From: Rhodococcus sp. HNM0569 | GTDB taxonomy: Bacteria; Actinomycetota; Actinomycetes; Mycobacteriales; Mycobacteriaceae | Direction of reading: 5' to 3' | DNA: 64,000 bases | Assembly (NCBI RefSeq): GCF_012726205.1 | Contig: NZ_JAASAE010000002.1 | Coordinates: forward strand, 186,001-250,000 | Made by a program: the position numbers and the translations under genes | Notes under the pieces: model-generated | Databases searched by the model: none | What the model saw: only the letters and a program-made list of their open reading frames with translations | What the model was told of the DNA's origin: nothing | Part shown: piece after piece, positions 7,867-17,339 of the stretch | How the letters are laid out: the number at the start of each line of letters is the position of its first letter | Position numbering within the stretch: the stretch's first letter is position 1

Positions 7867-9422
7867 CCGGTGCACGGGTCATGGCGCTCTGGTGCCCGGA
7901 TTGGCCGGCCGTCGCGGCGGCGGCCTCGGTCGACCTGTCGCCCGCCCACCCGGTCGCGGTGCTCGCGGGCAGCCGTGTCGTCGCGTGCTCGGCGCCTGCA
8001 CGTGCCGAGGGTGTGGTGCGCGGCCTACGCAAACGCGAAGCGCAGGCACGATGTCCGCGGCTGCACGTCGCCACCGCGGACGACGACCGCGACGCGCGGC
8101 TGTTCGAGACGATCGTGGCGGCGGTCGATGCCGTCGCGCCGGGTGTCGAGGTGCTGCGTCCGGGGCTGATCGTGTTGTCGGCGCGGGGCGTGGCGCGATA
8201 CTTCGGGTCGGAGGAGGTCGCGGCGGAGCGGTTGATCGACGAGGTCGCGGCGCAGGGCGTCGAATGCCAGGTCGGGGTCGCCGACCATCTCACGGTCGCG
8301 GCTGTCGCGGCACGTCGCGGCATGCTCGTCGCTCCCGGATGCAGCGCCGATTTCCTTGCACCGCTGCCCATGTCGGAACTCGCCGCCGAGCCGTCGCTGT
8401 GCGCGCCCGACCGCGGCGACCTGGTGGATCTGTTGCGGCGTCTGGGCATACGTACCGTTGGCTCGTTCGCCGCGCTCGCGTCCGTCGACGTCGCCACGCG
8501 GTTCGGTCCCGACGCGGTGCGCGCGCACCGGGTCGCGCGCGGCGAGGACGAACGTCCGCCGTCGGCGCGTCGTGTGCCTCCCGATCTCGACGTCGAACTG
8601 CGGTGCGATCCGGTGATCGAGCGCGTCGACGCCGCGGCGTTCGCGGGCAGGCGGCTCGCCGAGCGTCTGCACGGTGTGCTGTCGGCCGCGGGCGTGGCAT
8701 GTACCAGGCTCACCGTCACCGCCGTCACGGAAACCGGCGAAACACACGTCCGCACATGGCGTCTCGCGGAACCGCTCACCCCGGAGGGCACGGCCGACCG
8801 GGTGCGCTGGCAACTCGACGGCTGGTTGAGTGGGCGTGGGGCGCCGCGGCCGAGTTCCGGTGTCGCGATGCTGCGGCTCGAGCCCGTCGAGGTCGTCGCG
8901 GCAGGCACGCTGCAACTCGGGCTGTGGGGCGGGGTCGGCGAGCAGGAGGAACGCGCCCGCCGCGCGCTCGTCCGGGTTCAGGGCATTCTCGGCGGCGAAG
9001 CCGTCCAGGTGGGAGTGCTCAGTGGTGGCCGCGGGCCCGCCGAACGGATCACCTTGCTGCCGTTGGGCGAAGAGCGGGTGCCTGTCACCGATCCGGCACA
9101 GCCGTGGCCCGGCAGGCTCCCCGAGCCCGCCCCCGCGTCGCTCCCGGTCGGCTCTCCCCGCATCGAGGTGACCGGCGCGGACGGCACGCCGGTCACCGTC
9201 TCCGAGCGGGGCCTGTTCAGCGACGCCCCCGAGCGGGTGCGCTGGGGCAGTCGCGAATGGGCGGTGCAGGCGTGGTCGGGTCCGTGGACGGCCGACGAGC
9301 AGTGGTGGGATCCTGCCCACGCTCGTGCGATCGCCCGCGCACAGGTCCTGCTCGAGGACTCGCGTGCCCTGCTGGTGCGCTACACGGCGGGGACGTGGAC
9401 GGTCGAGGGGATCTACGAATAG
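7863..9422 (+). CDS. imuB: ImuB (catalytically inactive Y-family polymerase homologue)
   Basis: Protein of 519 residues from ATG 7863, overlapping the imuA' stop. It aligns in outline with Y-family polymerases: finger-palm start VMALWCPDWPAVAA, VLAGSRVVACS and a helix-hairpin region. The two acidic motifs of active enzymes are absent. The DxD of the N-terminal motif is replaced by WCPDWP, and the S-x-D-E motif by RPGLIVLSARG. In M. tuberculosis ImuB is an inactive adaptor that binds the beta clamp, ImuA' and DnaE2, and the same is expected here. The last 150 residues form the ImuB-specific C-terminal region. Confidence 0.93.
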   Translation: MTGARVMALWCPDWPAVAAAASVDLSPAHPVAVLAGSRVVACSAPARAEGVVRGLRKREAQARCPRLHVATADDDRDARLFETIVAAVDAVAPGVEVLRPGLIVLSARGVARYFGSEEVAAERLIDEVAAQGVECQVGVADHLTVAAVAARRGMLVAPGCSADFLAPLPMSELAAEPSLCAPDRGDLVDLLRRLGIRTVGSFAALASVDVATRFGPDAVRAHRVARGEDERPPSARRVPPDLDVELRCDPVIERVDAAAFAGRRLAERLHGVLSAAGVACTRLTVTAVTETGETHVRTWRLAEPLTPEGTADRVRWQLDGWLSGRGAPRPSSGVAMLRLEPVEVVAAGTLQLGLWGGVGEQEERARRALVRVQGILGGEAVQVGVLSGGRGPAERITLLPLGEERVPVTDPAQPWPGRLPEPAPASLPVGSPRIEVTGADGTPVTVSERGLFSDAPERVRWGSREWAVQAWSGPWTADEQWWDPAHARAIARAQVLLEDSRALLVRYTAGTWTVEGIYE

Positions 9423-9452
9423 CCGCACCGGCGCGCGGGTCGTCATCGACGA

Positions 9453-10235
9453 GTGGAATCCTGGAAGACCGTGAACACCGGCACCACGTCTCTCCCACTC
9501 GGCGGTATCGACATCTCGTATCGCGATTCGGGTCCCACCGAGCATCCGGTTCCGGTGCTGCTGGTCCACGGCATGGGCGGCGACGGCCGCACCTGGGACC
9601 GCTTCGCGCGGACGCTACGCGGCGAGGGGCGCCGGGTGCTCACGATGGATCTGCGTGGCCACGGCCGCAGCGCGAAGGCGACCAGCTACCGATTCGAGGA
9701 GTTCGGCTCGGACGTCGCCGAGGTGTGCGACGAGCTGGGGATCGAGCGGGTCGACCTCGTCGGCCACTCGCTCGGTGGGCATGCCATCGGCTTGGTCGCG
9801 CGGGAACGTCCCGACCTCGTGCGACGCCTCGTGATCGAGGAGGCGCCGCTGCCGCTGCGCGACGGTTCCGACACGCACGACGAGACGCCGCGCAGGCCGA
9901 CGCCGCAGGAACTGTGGCATGCCACCACGAGCCTGCTGCGCAGCCCGCGCGCGCTGTTCGCGTTCGACCGGGCGATGACCGGGCCCGCGCTCGAACAGTT
10001 CCACACGCCGGACCCCGAGTGGTGGGAGCGGTTGTCGTCCATCGAATCGGACGTGCTGTTCCTGCGGGGCGGGCCGACCGGCATGGTCGATCCCCAGCGG
10101 CTCGAGCACTTCACGCAGGCACTGCCGCGCACCCGTGTCGTGTCGTTCACCTGCGGGCACAGCATCCACCGGGACCGCTACCGCGAGTTCGAGAAGGTGG
10201 TCGTGCCGTTCCTGATGCGTCCGGACGGCCGCTGA
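9453..10235 (+). CDS. Alpha/beta hydrolase
   Basis: Protein of about 260 residues. It shows the oxyanion region LLVHGMGGDGRTWD, the strand TMDLRGHGRS, and the nucleophile elbow GHSLGGH (Ser106 from the GTG 9453 start). The catalytic His probably lies in CGHSIHRDR near residue 230. A second GTG at 9471 would shorten it by six residues; neither start has a convincing ribosome site. It follows imuB by 30 bp on the same strand and may be read from the SOS promoter, but no functional link is known. The substrate is not predictable. Confidence 0.88.
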   Translation: MESWKTVNTGTTSLPLGGIDISYRDSGPTEHPVPVLLVHGMGGDGRTWDRFARTLRGEGRRVLTMDLRGHGRSAKATSYRFEEFGSDVAEVCDELGIERVDLVGHSLGGHAIGLVARERPDLVRRLVIEEAPLPLRDGSDTHDETPRRPTPQELWHATTSLLRSPRALFAFDRAMTGPALEQFHTPDPEWWERLSSIESDVLFLRGGPTGMVDPQRLEHFTQALPRTRVVSFTCGHSIHRDRYREFEKVVVPFLMRPDGR

Positions 10236-10362
10236 CCCGCGCGCCTGCCGGAGCATGTCGTTGTGATGTGCACCACTGGTTCGAGGACTAGTGTCGGGGA
10301 CGGCGACGATGCCGGCGGCATCGTCGCGTCGTAGCGGCAGCCGTCCGGAGACAGGAGCGCTC

Positions 10363-11319
10363 ATGACCACCATCACCCCTCACCCGTCTCGCGAAGGGTT
10401 CAGCTCGCTGCGTGCGGGCGGCTTCAACTGGGATTCGTTTCCGCTGCGCTTGTTCGTGAAGGGCAACGGCAAGTTCTGGAACCCCGCGGACATCGACTTC
10501 TCGCAGGACGCGCGCGACTGGCAGGAGCTGAACGACGAGCAGCGGCGCAGCGCGACCTATCTGTGTGCGCAGTTCATCGCGGGCGAAGAGGCGGTCACCG
10601 AGGACATCCAGCCGTTCATGAAGGCGATGGCCACCGAGGGTCGGTTCGGCGACGAGCTGTACCTCACGCAGTTCTGTTTCGAGGAAGCCAAGCACACGCA
10701 GGTGTTCCGGTTGTGGATGGACGCGGTCGGTCTCGACGGCGACCTGCATCCCTATGTCGCCGAGAACCCCTACTACCGCAAGCTCTTCTACGAGGAGCTG
10801 CCCGACTCGCTCCGCGTCCTCGAGACCGACCCCAGTCCGGTCAACCAGATCCGCGCCTCGGTCACCTACAACCACGTCATCGAGGGTTCCCTCGCGCTCA
10901 CCGGCTACTACGCGTGGCAGAAGGTGTGCGCCACCCGCGGCATCCTCCCCGGCATGCAGGAACTGATCAAACGCATCGGCGACGACGAACGGCGGCACAT
11001 GGCGTGGGGCACGTTCACATGCAGGCGGCATGTCGCGGCCGACGACAGCAACTGGGCGGTGGTGGGCGAGCGGATGGGCGAGCTCATGCCGCTCGCGCTC
11101 GGCATGATCGAGTGGGTGAACGACCAGTTCGAGGAGCAGCCGTTCGGTCTCGACAACCAGGAGTTCCTGTCGTACGCGGCCGATCGCGCGCAACGGCGGC
11201 TGTCGGCGATCGAATCCGCGCGGGGCAAGCCCGTCGATCAGATCGACGTCGACCACTCGCCCGAGACGCTCGAGGACAAGTTCGGTGAAGAGGATGCCGC
11301 CGCGCTGGAAGGGGCGTGA
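10363..11319 (+). CDS. R2-like ligand-binding oxidase (R2lox)
   Basis: Protein of 318 residues from ATG 10363 with AGGAG 5 bp upstream. It resembles ribonucleotide reductase R2 but has the R2lox signature. Metal ligands expected from the M. tuberculosis Rv0233 structure are all present: E75, E108, H111, E174, E209 and H212. The valine and tyrosine that form the Val-Tyr ether crosslink in that enzyme are V78 and Y169. In R2lox the radical tyrosine pathway is lost and a Mn/Fe cofactor with a bound fatty acid oxidises an unknown substrate. It should therefore not be annotated as a class I ribonucleotide reductase subunit. It stands alone, with 127 bp of non-coding sequence upstream. Confidence 0.93.
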   Translation: MTTITPHPSREGFSSLRAGGFNWDSFPLRLFVKGNGKFWNPADIDFSQDARDWQELNDEQRRSATYLCAQFIAGEEAVTEDIQPFMKAMATEGRFGDELYLTQFCFEEAKHTQVFRLWMDAVGLDGDLHPYVAENPYYRKLFYEELPDSLRVLETDPSPVNQIRASVTYNHVIEGSLALTGYYAWQKVCATRGILPGMQELIKRIGDDERRHMAWGTFTCRRHVAADDSNWAVVGERMGELMPLALGMIEWVNDQFEEQPFGLDNQEFLSYAADRAQRRLSAIESARGKPVDQIDVDHSPETLEDKFGEEDAAALEGA

Positions 11320-11375
11320 CGTCGACGGCTCTGGAGGGGCGTGACGACAAGGCGCGCAAAGGGAATGATGGCGGT

Positions 11376-11897
11376 ATGGAGCCTCCGAAACTCACCTCCC
11401 TCGACCGCGCGCTCGTCGGGTGGTCGCTCGTGTTCGTGGTGTCGCAGTCGCTCATCGCGCGGCTGCTCGGCCCGGTCGCACCGCGCGTGCTCGAAGTGCA
11501 GACCGCGTGGTCGGCGCGCCGGTACGCCGCGATCCTCGCGAAGATGGACGACGACGAACTCGCGCGCTACCGCAGCCATTTCTATCCGGACTTCGTGCAC
11601 CCGCTGATCTATGCGATCGCGCTGCGCACCGGGGTGGCGCGACTGCACGAACTCGCGCCGACCGGCCGGACGGCACACGCGCTGCTCTCGGCGGCCCCCG
11701 CGGTGTCGGCCGCGGGGGATTACGTCGAGAACGTCGCGGGCCTGTATCTGCTCGCCCATCGCGATCGCGCGACCGACGGTGTCGTCCGGGCGGTGTCCAC
11801 CGTGAGTATCGTCAAGTGGATCCTCGCACTCGGTGTACTCGGTTATCTCACACAGGGTTTCGCGCGGATATGGTTGCGCGCCTTGCGGCGGGGGTGA
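11376..11897 (+). CDS. Hypothetical membrane protein
   Basis: Protein of 173 residues from ATG 11376 (MEPPKL). It has about four hydrophobic segments, near residues 13-30, 60-75, 95-115 and 135-155, and a basic C terminus (WLRALRRG). No family is recognised. It lies 3 bp before the YdeI-like gene on the same strand, so the two probably form a unit. An in-frame start at 11316, overlapping the R2lox stop, is possible but would add a charged, low-complexity leader. Confidence 0.75.
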   Translation: MEPPKLTSLDRALVGWSLVFVVSQSLIARLLGPVAPRVLEVQTAWSARRYAAILAKMDDDELARYRSHFYPDFVHPLIYAIALRTGVARLHELAPTGRTAHALLSAAPAVSAAGDYVENVAGLYLLAHRDRATDGVVRAVSTVSIVKWILALGVLGYLTQGFARIWLRALRRG

Positions 11898-11900
11898 CCG

Positions 11901-12482
11901 GTGCCCGAACTCGAGACGCTCACCTTCGCCGATCGCGACCACTTCGCGTCGTGGCTGGCCGAGCACGGTGCGTCGTCGCCGGGTATCTGGCTGCGGATGG
12001 CGAAGAAGGCCTCTCCGCACTCGACGATCGACTACGCGAACGCTCTCGAAGTGGCGTTGTGCCACGGCTGGATCGACGGCCAGGTGAAGAGTCTCGACGC
12101 GGACTTCACCTTGCGGCGCTTCACTCCGCGCACGGCGCGCAGTCCGTGGTCGAAACGTAACTGCGCACTCGTCCTCGACCTCGACGCCAGGGGGCTGCTG
12201 ACCCAGGCCGGCCGCGCCGAAATGGAACGTGCCCAGGCGGACGGCCGTTGGGACCGGGCCTACGAGGGGCAGGCGAAAGCCGAGGTGCCGCAGGATTTCC
12301 TCGACGCGCTTGCGCAGAACGACGCGGCCGCGGAATTCTTCGCGACGCTCGACCGCCGGAACCGGTATTCGGTCGTCCACCGATTGCAGCAGGCCGTGCG
12401 CCCCGAGACCCGTGCGCGACGGATCGCGCAGTTCGTCGAGATGTTCGCGCGCGGCGAAGCGATTCACCGAGCCGGCCGGTAG
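11901..12482 (+). CDS. YdeI/OmpD-associated family protein
   Basis: Protein of 193 residues, GTG start 3 bp after the previous stop. It carries the typical segments of the YdeI (bacteriocin-protection/OmpD-associated) family: FASWLAEHGASSPGIWLRMAKKAS, ALCHGWIDGQ, RRFTPRTARSPWSKRN and a Lys/Arg-rich C-terminal helix. The biochemical role of the family is not settled. The last 11 codons and the TAG stop form the first copy of a 32-bp tandem repeat, so the present C terminus FARGEAIHRAGR may have been altered by duplication. Confidence 0.85.
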   Translation: MPELETLTFADRDHFASWLAEHGASSPGIWLRMAKKASPHSTIDYANALEVALCHGWIDGQVKSLDADFTLRRFTPRTARSPWSKRNCALVLDLDARGLLTQAGRAEMERAQADGRWDRAYEGQAKAEVPQDFLDALAQNDAAAEFFATLDRRNRYSVVHRLQQAVRPETRARRIAQFVEMFARGEAIHRAGR

Positions 12483-12546
12483 GCGGCGAAGCGACTCACC
12501 GAGCCGGCCGGTAGGCGGCGATGCGATTGACCGAGCAGGCCGGTCG
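12451..12546 (+). repeat. Three 32-bp tandem copies at the 3' end of the YdeI-like gene
   Basis: Units begin at 12451, 12483 and 12515 with the core GCGGCGAAGCGATTCACCGA. The first two copies differ at one base and the third at a handful. The unit is not a multiple of three. The gene stop is in copy one, and TAG recurs in copy two. Confidence 0.9.
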
Positions 12547-12591
12547 CGCAATGCGCCGGTGCGTGTCGGGCATGCGGGCTATCGTCGGTGC

Positions 12592-12966
12592 ATGATCGAT
12601 CACTTCGGGTTTCCGGTCGCCGACGCCGCCCGTTCGGTGCCGTTCTACCTCGACGTCTTCGGGCCGGTGGGGTTGGCCGAGATCATCAGGGTCGACACCG
12701 CGGAGGCGCTCGTCGTGGGCATGGGCACCGACCAGGCCCCGTACTTCTGGCTGCATCAGGCGCAGGCCGTCGAGCAGGAACTGCACATCGCGTTCTCGGC
12801 CGCGAGCCGCGAGATCGTCGACCAGGTGCATGCGCGGGCAGTCGCGGCGGGCGCCGAGGTCCTGCATGCCCCGCGGTTGTGGCCGGAGTACCACCCCGGC
12901 TACTACGCGGTCTTCCTGCGCGATCCCGACGGTCACAATGTCGAGGCCGTGCACCACAGCTTCTGA
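12592..12966 (+). CDS. VOC-family (glyoxalase-like) protein
   Basis: Protein of 124 residues from ATG 12592. It is one vicinal-oxygen-chelate domain: start MIDHFGFPVADAARSVPFY, middle ELHIAFSAASREIVDQVH, and end YYAVFLRDPDGHNVEAVHH. The last segment is the usual metal-ligand strand with the D-P-D-G-H-x-x-E motif. The size fits a small lyase or dioxygenase-like member. Substrate and partner are unknown. Confidence 0.88.
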   Translation: MIDHFGFPVADAARSVPFYLDVFGPVGLAEIIRVDTAEALVVGMGTDQAPYFWLHQAQAVEQELHIAFSAASREIVDQVHARAVAAGAEVLHAPRLWPEYHPGYYAVFLRDPDGHNVEAVHHSF

Positions 12967-13049
12967 CGTCCGGGTGAGCTGCGGCGCGGCGGCCGAGCCG
13001 GTCACGACCTACGACGCACGGGTGCGAGGCGGGCCGACCTGATCCGTGG

Positions 13050-15062
13050 TCACCAGTGTGCTCCCGGGACCAGGCGGCCGAGCCGTCGTGCGGCCTTCGT
13101 CCACGGCGTCGAGTCGTGGCGGCGGGTGAGCGGTTCCGGTCCGTCGGGTACGTCCGGCGTCGGAGCCTTTTCTCCGCGTGCGGCGGGCGCGTCCGGGTAC
13201 GCCCGGTACATCTGGTGCAGAGTGCGGTCTTTCAGCTTGGGTGCGAACATGTGCCCGAACTCGCCGAGCGTGCCGATCGGCACGTCGATCCGCTTGGGCT
13301 TGTCGATCAGCGCGCGCACGACCATCGCGGCCGCCTTGTCGGGGGTCGCGACGGGGCCCGCGTTGTAGTTCCCCGACGGGGCGATCATCGGTGTCTGGAC
13401 GAGCGGCATGTGGATCGTCGTGAACGTGATGCCGTCGGACAGGGTCTCGGCCGCGGCGACGTCGGCGAAGCCGTCGAGCGCGGCCTTGCTCGCGACGTAC
13501 GCGGCGTAGCGGGGCGTGCGTGCCTGCACGCCCGCGGTCGAGATGTTCACGATGTGCCCGAAGCGGCGCTCACGCATGTGTGGCAGCAGCGCGAGCACCA
13601 TGCGTACCGCGCCGAAGTAGTTGACCGCCATCGTCCGTTCGAAGTCGTGCAGCCGGTCGGTCGACCTGTAGAGGCCACGCCGGATCGAGCGGCCCGCATT
13701 GTTGACCAGCATGTCGACATGTCCGTGGTCGGCGAGCAGTGACTCGACGGTGCTCACGACGGACTCGTCGTCGGTGAGATCGCACGGATACGCGAACGCC
13801 GATCCGCCGCGTTCGCGGATCCCGGTGACGACGTCGTCGAGTTCGGCACCGCGGCGGGCGAGTAGTAGCACCGTCGCGCCCTTGTCCGCGATCGCGTACG
13901 CCGAGTGCTTGCCGATACCCGACGACGCTCCGGTCACGACGACGTGCCGTCCGACGAGCACGCCGTCCGGATGCGGTCGCCGGGCCCGGTCGGGGTCGAG
14001 TTGTGTGCGCCAGTAACGCCACAGGACGTCCGCATAGGACGCGAACGCCGGCACGGTGATCGCGTGCGGCTCGAGGGCCGCGCGCGTCGCGTCGTTGCGG
14101 AACACGGTGGGCAACGTCATGTTCTCGAGGAGGACAGGTGGCACGCCGAGGCGGTGGAGCGCGGTGCGGCGGAGGCGTTCGACGGACCGGATCGGCACCG
14201 GAGCGAGCGCCGCGCGGCCGAGCGCGCCCGGAAGGTCGGCGACGGCGACGGGCGCGCCCGCGGCCGACGCGAGCGCGGAGTAGACCTCGCGAACCGGCTG
14301 CGGCCGGTCCGCGACCAGATGGAATGTGCGGCCGTCGAGATCCGGGCTGGTGACGAGCGCGGCGAGCGCGTCCGCCACGTAGTCGACGGGCACGAGGTTC
14401 GTCGCCCCGAGGTCGGGGACCGCGACGGGCAGCGAGCGGGGCAGCCGCGCCAGCGCACCCAGCGCGGGGAAGAGGAAGTACGGCCCGTCGATCTTGTCGA
14501 TCTCGCCGGTGCCCGAGTGCCCCACGACGACCGACGGCCGGTACACGCGGCGACGCAGGTCGTCCGCGTCGCGCACGAGGCGCTCCGCCTCGAACTTCGT
14601 GCGGTGATAGGGCGTCGGGAAGCGCTGGCCGAGGTCGAAGTCGTTCTCGGTGAACTCGCCGCGGTGGTCGCCCGCGACGGCGATCGACGACACGTGGTGG
14701 AGCGTCGCGTCGAGGCTGCGGGCGAGTGCGACGACCGCGAGGGTGCCGTCCACATTGGTCTCGGCCTGCTCGTCACCCGCCGTGAGGTCGTAGATCGCGG
14801 CGAGGTGCACGACATGATCCACCTCGGCGAGCCGGCCGGAGCCGGCGGGATCGGCGAGACCCAGCCCGGGCGCCGTCAGGTCGCCCACGAGTGGGCGGAT
14901 GCGCTCTCTCGCCTCGAACCCCAGCGCGATCTGTTCGAGCCGGGCGACGGACGCCTGCCGGACCAGAACGTGCACCTGCGCGTCCGGGTCGCGCCGCAGC
15001 AGTGCGGAGAGGAAGTGGCGGCCGAGGAAGCCGGTGCCGCCCGTGACGAGGTACGTGGCCAT
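13050..15062 (-). CDS. Fused two-domain fatty acyl-CoA reductase (AcrA1/FcrA type)
   Basis: Protein of 670 residues, ATG 15062. The N-terminal half is an extended-SDR/NAD-binding-4 domain: TGGTGFLGR at 8-14, VVHLAA, and active-site YHRTK near 171. The second half (from about residue 370) is a classical SDR: TGASSGIGK, NNAGRSI, catalytic Ser in NISTAG, and YAAYVASK. This double-SDR build matches the mycobacterial Rv3391 acrA1 product and the rhodococcal FcrA acyl-CoA reductase linked to wax ester synthesis. It would reduce long-chain acyl-CoA to aldehyde or alcohol. Gene position relative to imuB and dnaE2 agrees with M. tuberculosis. The direction of reduction and chain length are inference. 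Confidence 0.88.
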   Translation of the reverse strand: MATYLVTGGTGFLGRHFLSALLRRDPDAQVHVLVRQASVARLEQIALGFEARERIRPLVGDLTAPGLGLADPAGSGRLAEVDHVVHLAAIYDLTAGDEQAETNVDGTLAVVALARSLDATLHHVSSIAVAGDHRGEFTENDFDLGQRFPTPYHRTKFEAERLVRDADDLRRRVYRPSVVVGHSGTGEIDKIDGPYFLFPALGALARLPRSLPVAVPDLGATNLVPVDYVADALAALVTSPDLDGRTFHLVADRPQPVREVYSALASAAGAPVAVADLPGALGRAALAPVPIRSVERLRRTALHRLGVPPVLLENMTLPTVFRNDATRAALEPHAITVPAFASYADVLWRYWRTQLDPDRARRPHPDGVLVGRHVVVTGASSGIGKHSAYAIADKGATVLLLARRGAELDDVVTGIRERGGSAFAYPCDLTDDESVVSTVESLLADHGHVDMLVNNAGRSIRRGLYRSTDRLHDFERTMAVNYFGAVRMVLALLPHMRERRFGHIVNISTAGVQARTPRYAAYVASKAALDGFADVAAAETLSDGITFTTIHMPLVQTPMIAPSGNYNAGPVATPDKAAAMVVRALIDKPKRIDVPIGTLGEFGHMFAPKLKDRTLHQMYRAYPDAPAARGEKAPTPDVPDGPEPLTRRHDSTPWTKAARRLGRLVPGAHW

Positions 15063-15106
15063 GGCCTGAACTTACTTCAAAGTAAGTTCAGGGGCCAGGG
15101 TGCGGG

Positions 15107-17236
15107 TCAGTGCCCGATACCGACCTTCGAGTGCACCTTCTTCATCCATGTGGGGGCCCACCAGTTGGCATTGCCCATCAGCTTGACGAGCGACGGAACG
15201 AGCAGCATGCGCACGATGGTCGCGTCGACCAGGAGCGCGACGATCATGCCGACGCCGAGGAATCGCATGATCGACAGGCCCGAGATGGTGAACGCGCCGG
15301 TGACGACCACGAGCAGCAACGCCGCCGCTGTGACGATGCGGCCCGTGGTCTGGGCCCCGAAGCGCACCGCGTCCTCGGTGGACGCGCCCGCGGTGCGCGC
15401 CTCCACCATGCGCGAGAGCAGGAACACCTCGTAGTCGGTCGACAGGCCGAACACGACCGCGAGGATCAGCACCACGAATGTCGGTTCGAGTGCGTTCGGC
15501 GTGACCCCGAGCAGCGATGCGCCGTGGCCCAGCTGGAACACCCAGGTGAGCACGCCGAATGTCGCGGCGAGGCTGAGTCCCGCCATCGCGACCGCCTTGA
15601 GCGGCAACACGATCGAGCCGAACGCGAGGAACAGCAGGACGAGCGTGGACAGGACCATGATCGCGATCATCACCGGGAGCCAGTGCACGATCGCGGCATT
15701 GCTGTCGTCGACGGTGGCCTGGCCGCCGCCGACGAGCAGTTCCGTGCCGTCCGGCGGCGACAAGCCGCGGAGCGCGGACACCGCATCGCTCTGCTGATCG
15801 GTGCTCACACCTTCCGAGTAGACGGCCGAGATGCCGACGTACTGCCCGTTCGAGCCGAGGACCGTCGCGGCCGCGATGCCGGGCACCTTGCCCGCTTCGG
15901 CGGCGACGGCCGCCCCGTCGGCGACGGTGGGCGGTGTGCCGTCGGCGGCGCGCAGCACGAGCGTCGCGCCGTTGCCCGTCGTCGGGTATTCGTCGGACAG
16001 TGTTTGGGCGGCGATGCGCGCGGGATCGTCCTCGGGCAGCGCCGTGTACGTGACCTCACCGAAGGACGCCTTCGTGAGCGGGAACGCGAGAACGAGAAGC
16101 CCCGCGACGATCGTCACGGCGACCACCGCCGGACGACGCATCACGGCGGTGACGACGCGGCCCCAGAACCGGTGGGCGCGTTCCTCCGCACGATCGGCCG
16201 CACCCTTGCGCCAGGTGATCGCGTCGATCCGCGGACCGAGGATCGCGAGCAGTGCGGGCACGATCGTGAGCGACAGCACGGCCGCACCGAACACCGCGGC
16301 CATGGCACCGAGACCGAGCGACTTCACGACTCCCTGCGGGAACACGAGCATGCCCGCGAATGCGCACATCAGCAGCAAGCCCGAGAACGCGATGGTGCGG
16401 CCCGCGCTGAGCACGGTGCGTGCCGTCGCGTCGCGGGTCGTGGCACCCGAGCGCATTTCCTCACGGAAACGGCCGACGACGAACAGTCCGTAGTCGATCG
16501 CCAGGCCCAGGCCGAGCAGCGACGCGACGTTGACCGCGAAGGAACTGACGTCGGTGACGAGGGTGAGCAGTCGCAGCACGGCCAGCGCGACCATCACCGC
16601 CATCGCCCCGACGAAGACCGGAACCGCGGCCGCGACGAGACCGCCGAAGACGAAGAACAGCAGGACGAGCGTGACGGGCAGCGCGATCGCCTCCGCCAGC
16701 ACCAGGTCGTGTTGCAGCTGTTCGGTGAACGCGACGCCCACCACCGAGTTGCCTGCGAACTGTGTCTGCACTCCGTCGATCTCGAGTTTCGGCAGCAGGT
16801 CCGCGAAGGTCGCCATCGTGACCCCCGAATCGGGGTCGAGCGTGATCGCGGCGGACGCGCTCGTGCCGTCCTCGGCGCGCTGCAACTGTCTGCTCTGCGG
16901 ATTGCCGTCCCAATAGGACGTGACGGATTCGGTGGGGACGTCGGCCGCGAACTCGTCGAGACTCGCCGAGACGGCGGGCCCGATGTCGTCGAGCGAGCGC
17001 CCGTCCTCGGGGGTGTAGAGCACGACGATGTCCGGCGATCGGGCGCCGAGATTCTCCTCGACGATGTCGGCGACTTCGGCGGATTCGCTGTGCGGGTCGA
17101 CGAATCCGCCGTCGCTCATCTGCCCGAACACGCCTGCGCCCCAGACGCCTGCCACGAGTGCGGCCGCGACGACGACGGCGAGGACCCACCACTTGCGGGT
17201 GACGACGAACGAGGCCCAACGAGTCATGCGATTCAT
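15107..17236 (-). CDS. MMPL/RND-family transporter
   Basis: Protein of about 709 residues from ATG 17236 (MNRMTRW; ATG 17227 is equally usable). It shows the two-repeat MMPL layout: one N-terminal helix, an extracytoplasmic loop with HSESAEVADIVEENLG, a first block of five helices with LGLGLAIDYGLFVVGRFREE, a cytosolic loop, then a second half with LAVVFGLSTDYEVFLLSRMVE. The paired Asp-Tyr motifs of the proton path are present. It ends in a basic tail. Members export lipids or take part in drug efflux. It lies between an acyl reductase and an FhuF-like gene, and is divergent from the latter. A lipid substrate is a guess from the neighbourhood. Confidence 0.92.
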   Translation of the reverse strand: MNRMTRWASFVVTRKWWVLAVVVAAALVAGVWGAGVFGQMSDGGFVDPHSESAEVADIVEENLGARSPDIVVLYTPEDGRSLDDIGPAVSASLDEFAADVPTESVTSYWDGNPQSRQLQRAEDGTSASAAITLDPDSGVTMATFADLLPKLEIDGVQTQFAGNSVVGVAFTEQLQHDLVLAEAIALPVTLVLLFFVFGGLVAAAVPVFVGAMAVMVALAVLRLLTLVTDVSSFAVNVASLLGLGLAIDYGLFVVGRFREEMRSGATTRDATARTVLSAGRTIAFSGLLLMCAFAGMLVFPQGVVKSLGLGAMAAVFGAAVLSLTIVPALLAILGPRIDAITWRKGAADRAEERAHRFWGRVVTAVMRRPAVVAVTIVAGLLVLAFPLTKASFGEVTYTALPEDDPARIAAQTLSDEYPTTGNGATLVLRAADGTPPTVADGAAVAAEAGKVPGIAAATVLGSNGQYVGISAVYSEGVSTDQQSDAVSALRGLSPPDGTELLVGGGQATVDDSNAAIVHWLPVMIAIMVLSTLVLLFLAFGSIVLPLKAVAMAGLSLAATFGVLTWVFQLGHGASLLGVTPNALEPTFVVLILAVVFGLSTDYEVFLLSRMVEARTAGASTEDAVRFGAQTTGRIVTAAALLLVVVTGAFTISGLSIMRFLGVGMIVALLVDATIVRMLLVPSLVKLMGNANWWAPTWMKKVHSKVGIGH

Positions 17237-17339
17237 TTCCGTTCGGTTCCGGTGGCAGGGCAGCCACTCGAGGTTATATGCGCGCGAACGCGATGTGGGG
17301 GCCAGGCGGGAGGGCCGCCGGTGCGGAACAATCGGTCGG

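Noticed and set aside
10363-11319. Ribonucleotide reductase R2 subunit (nrdF/nrdB)
   Set aside because: The Val-Tyr crosslink pair and Glu first ligand are those of R2lox; no nrdE/nrdH neighbours.
12451-12546. CRISPR-like array
   Set aside because: Repeats are directly adjacent without spacers, only three copies, and include coding sequence.
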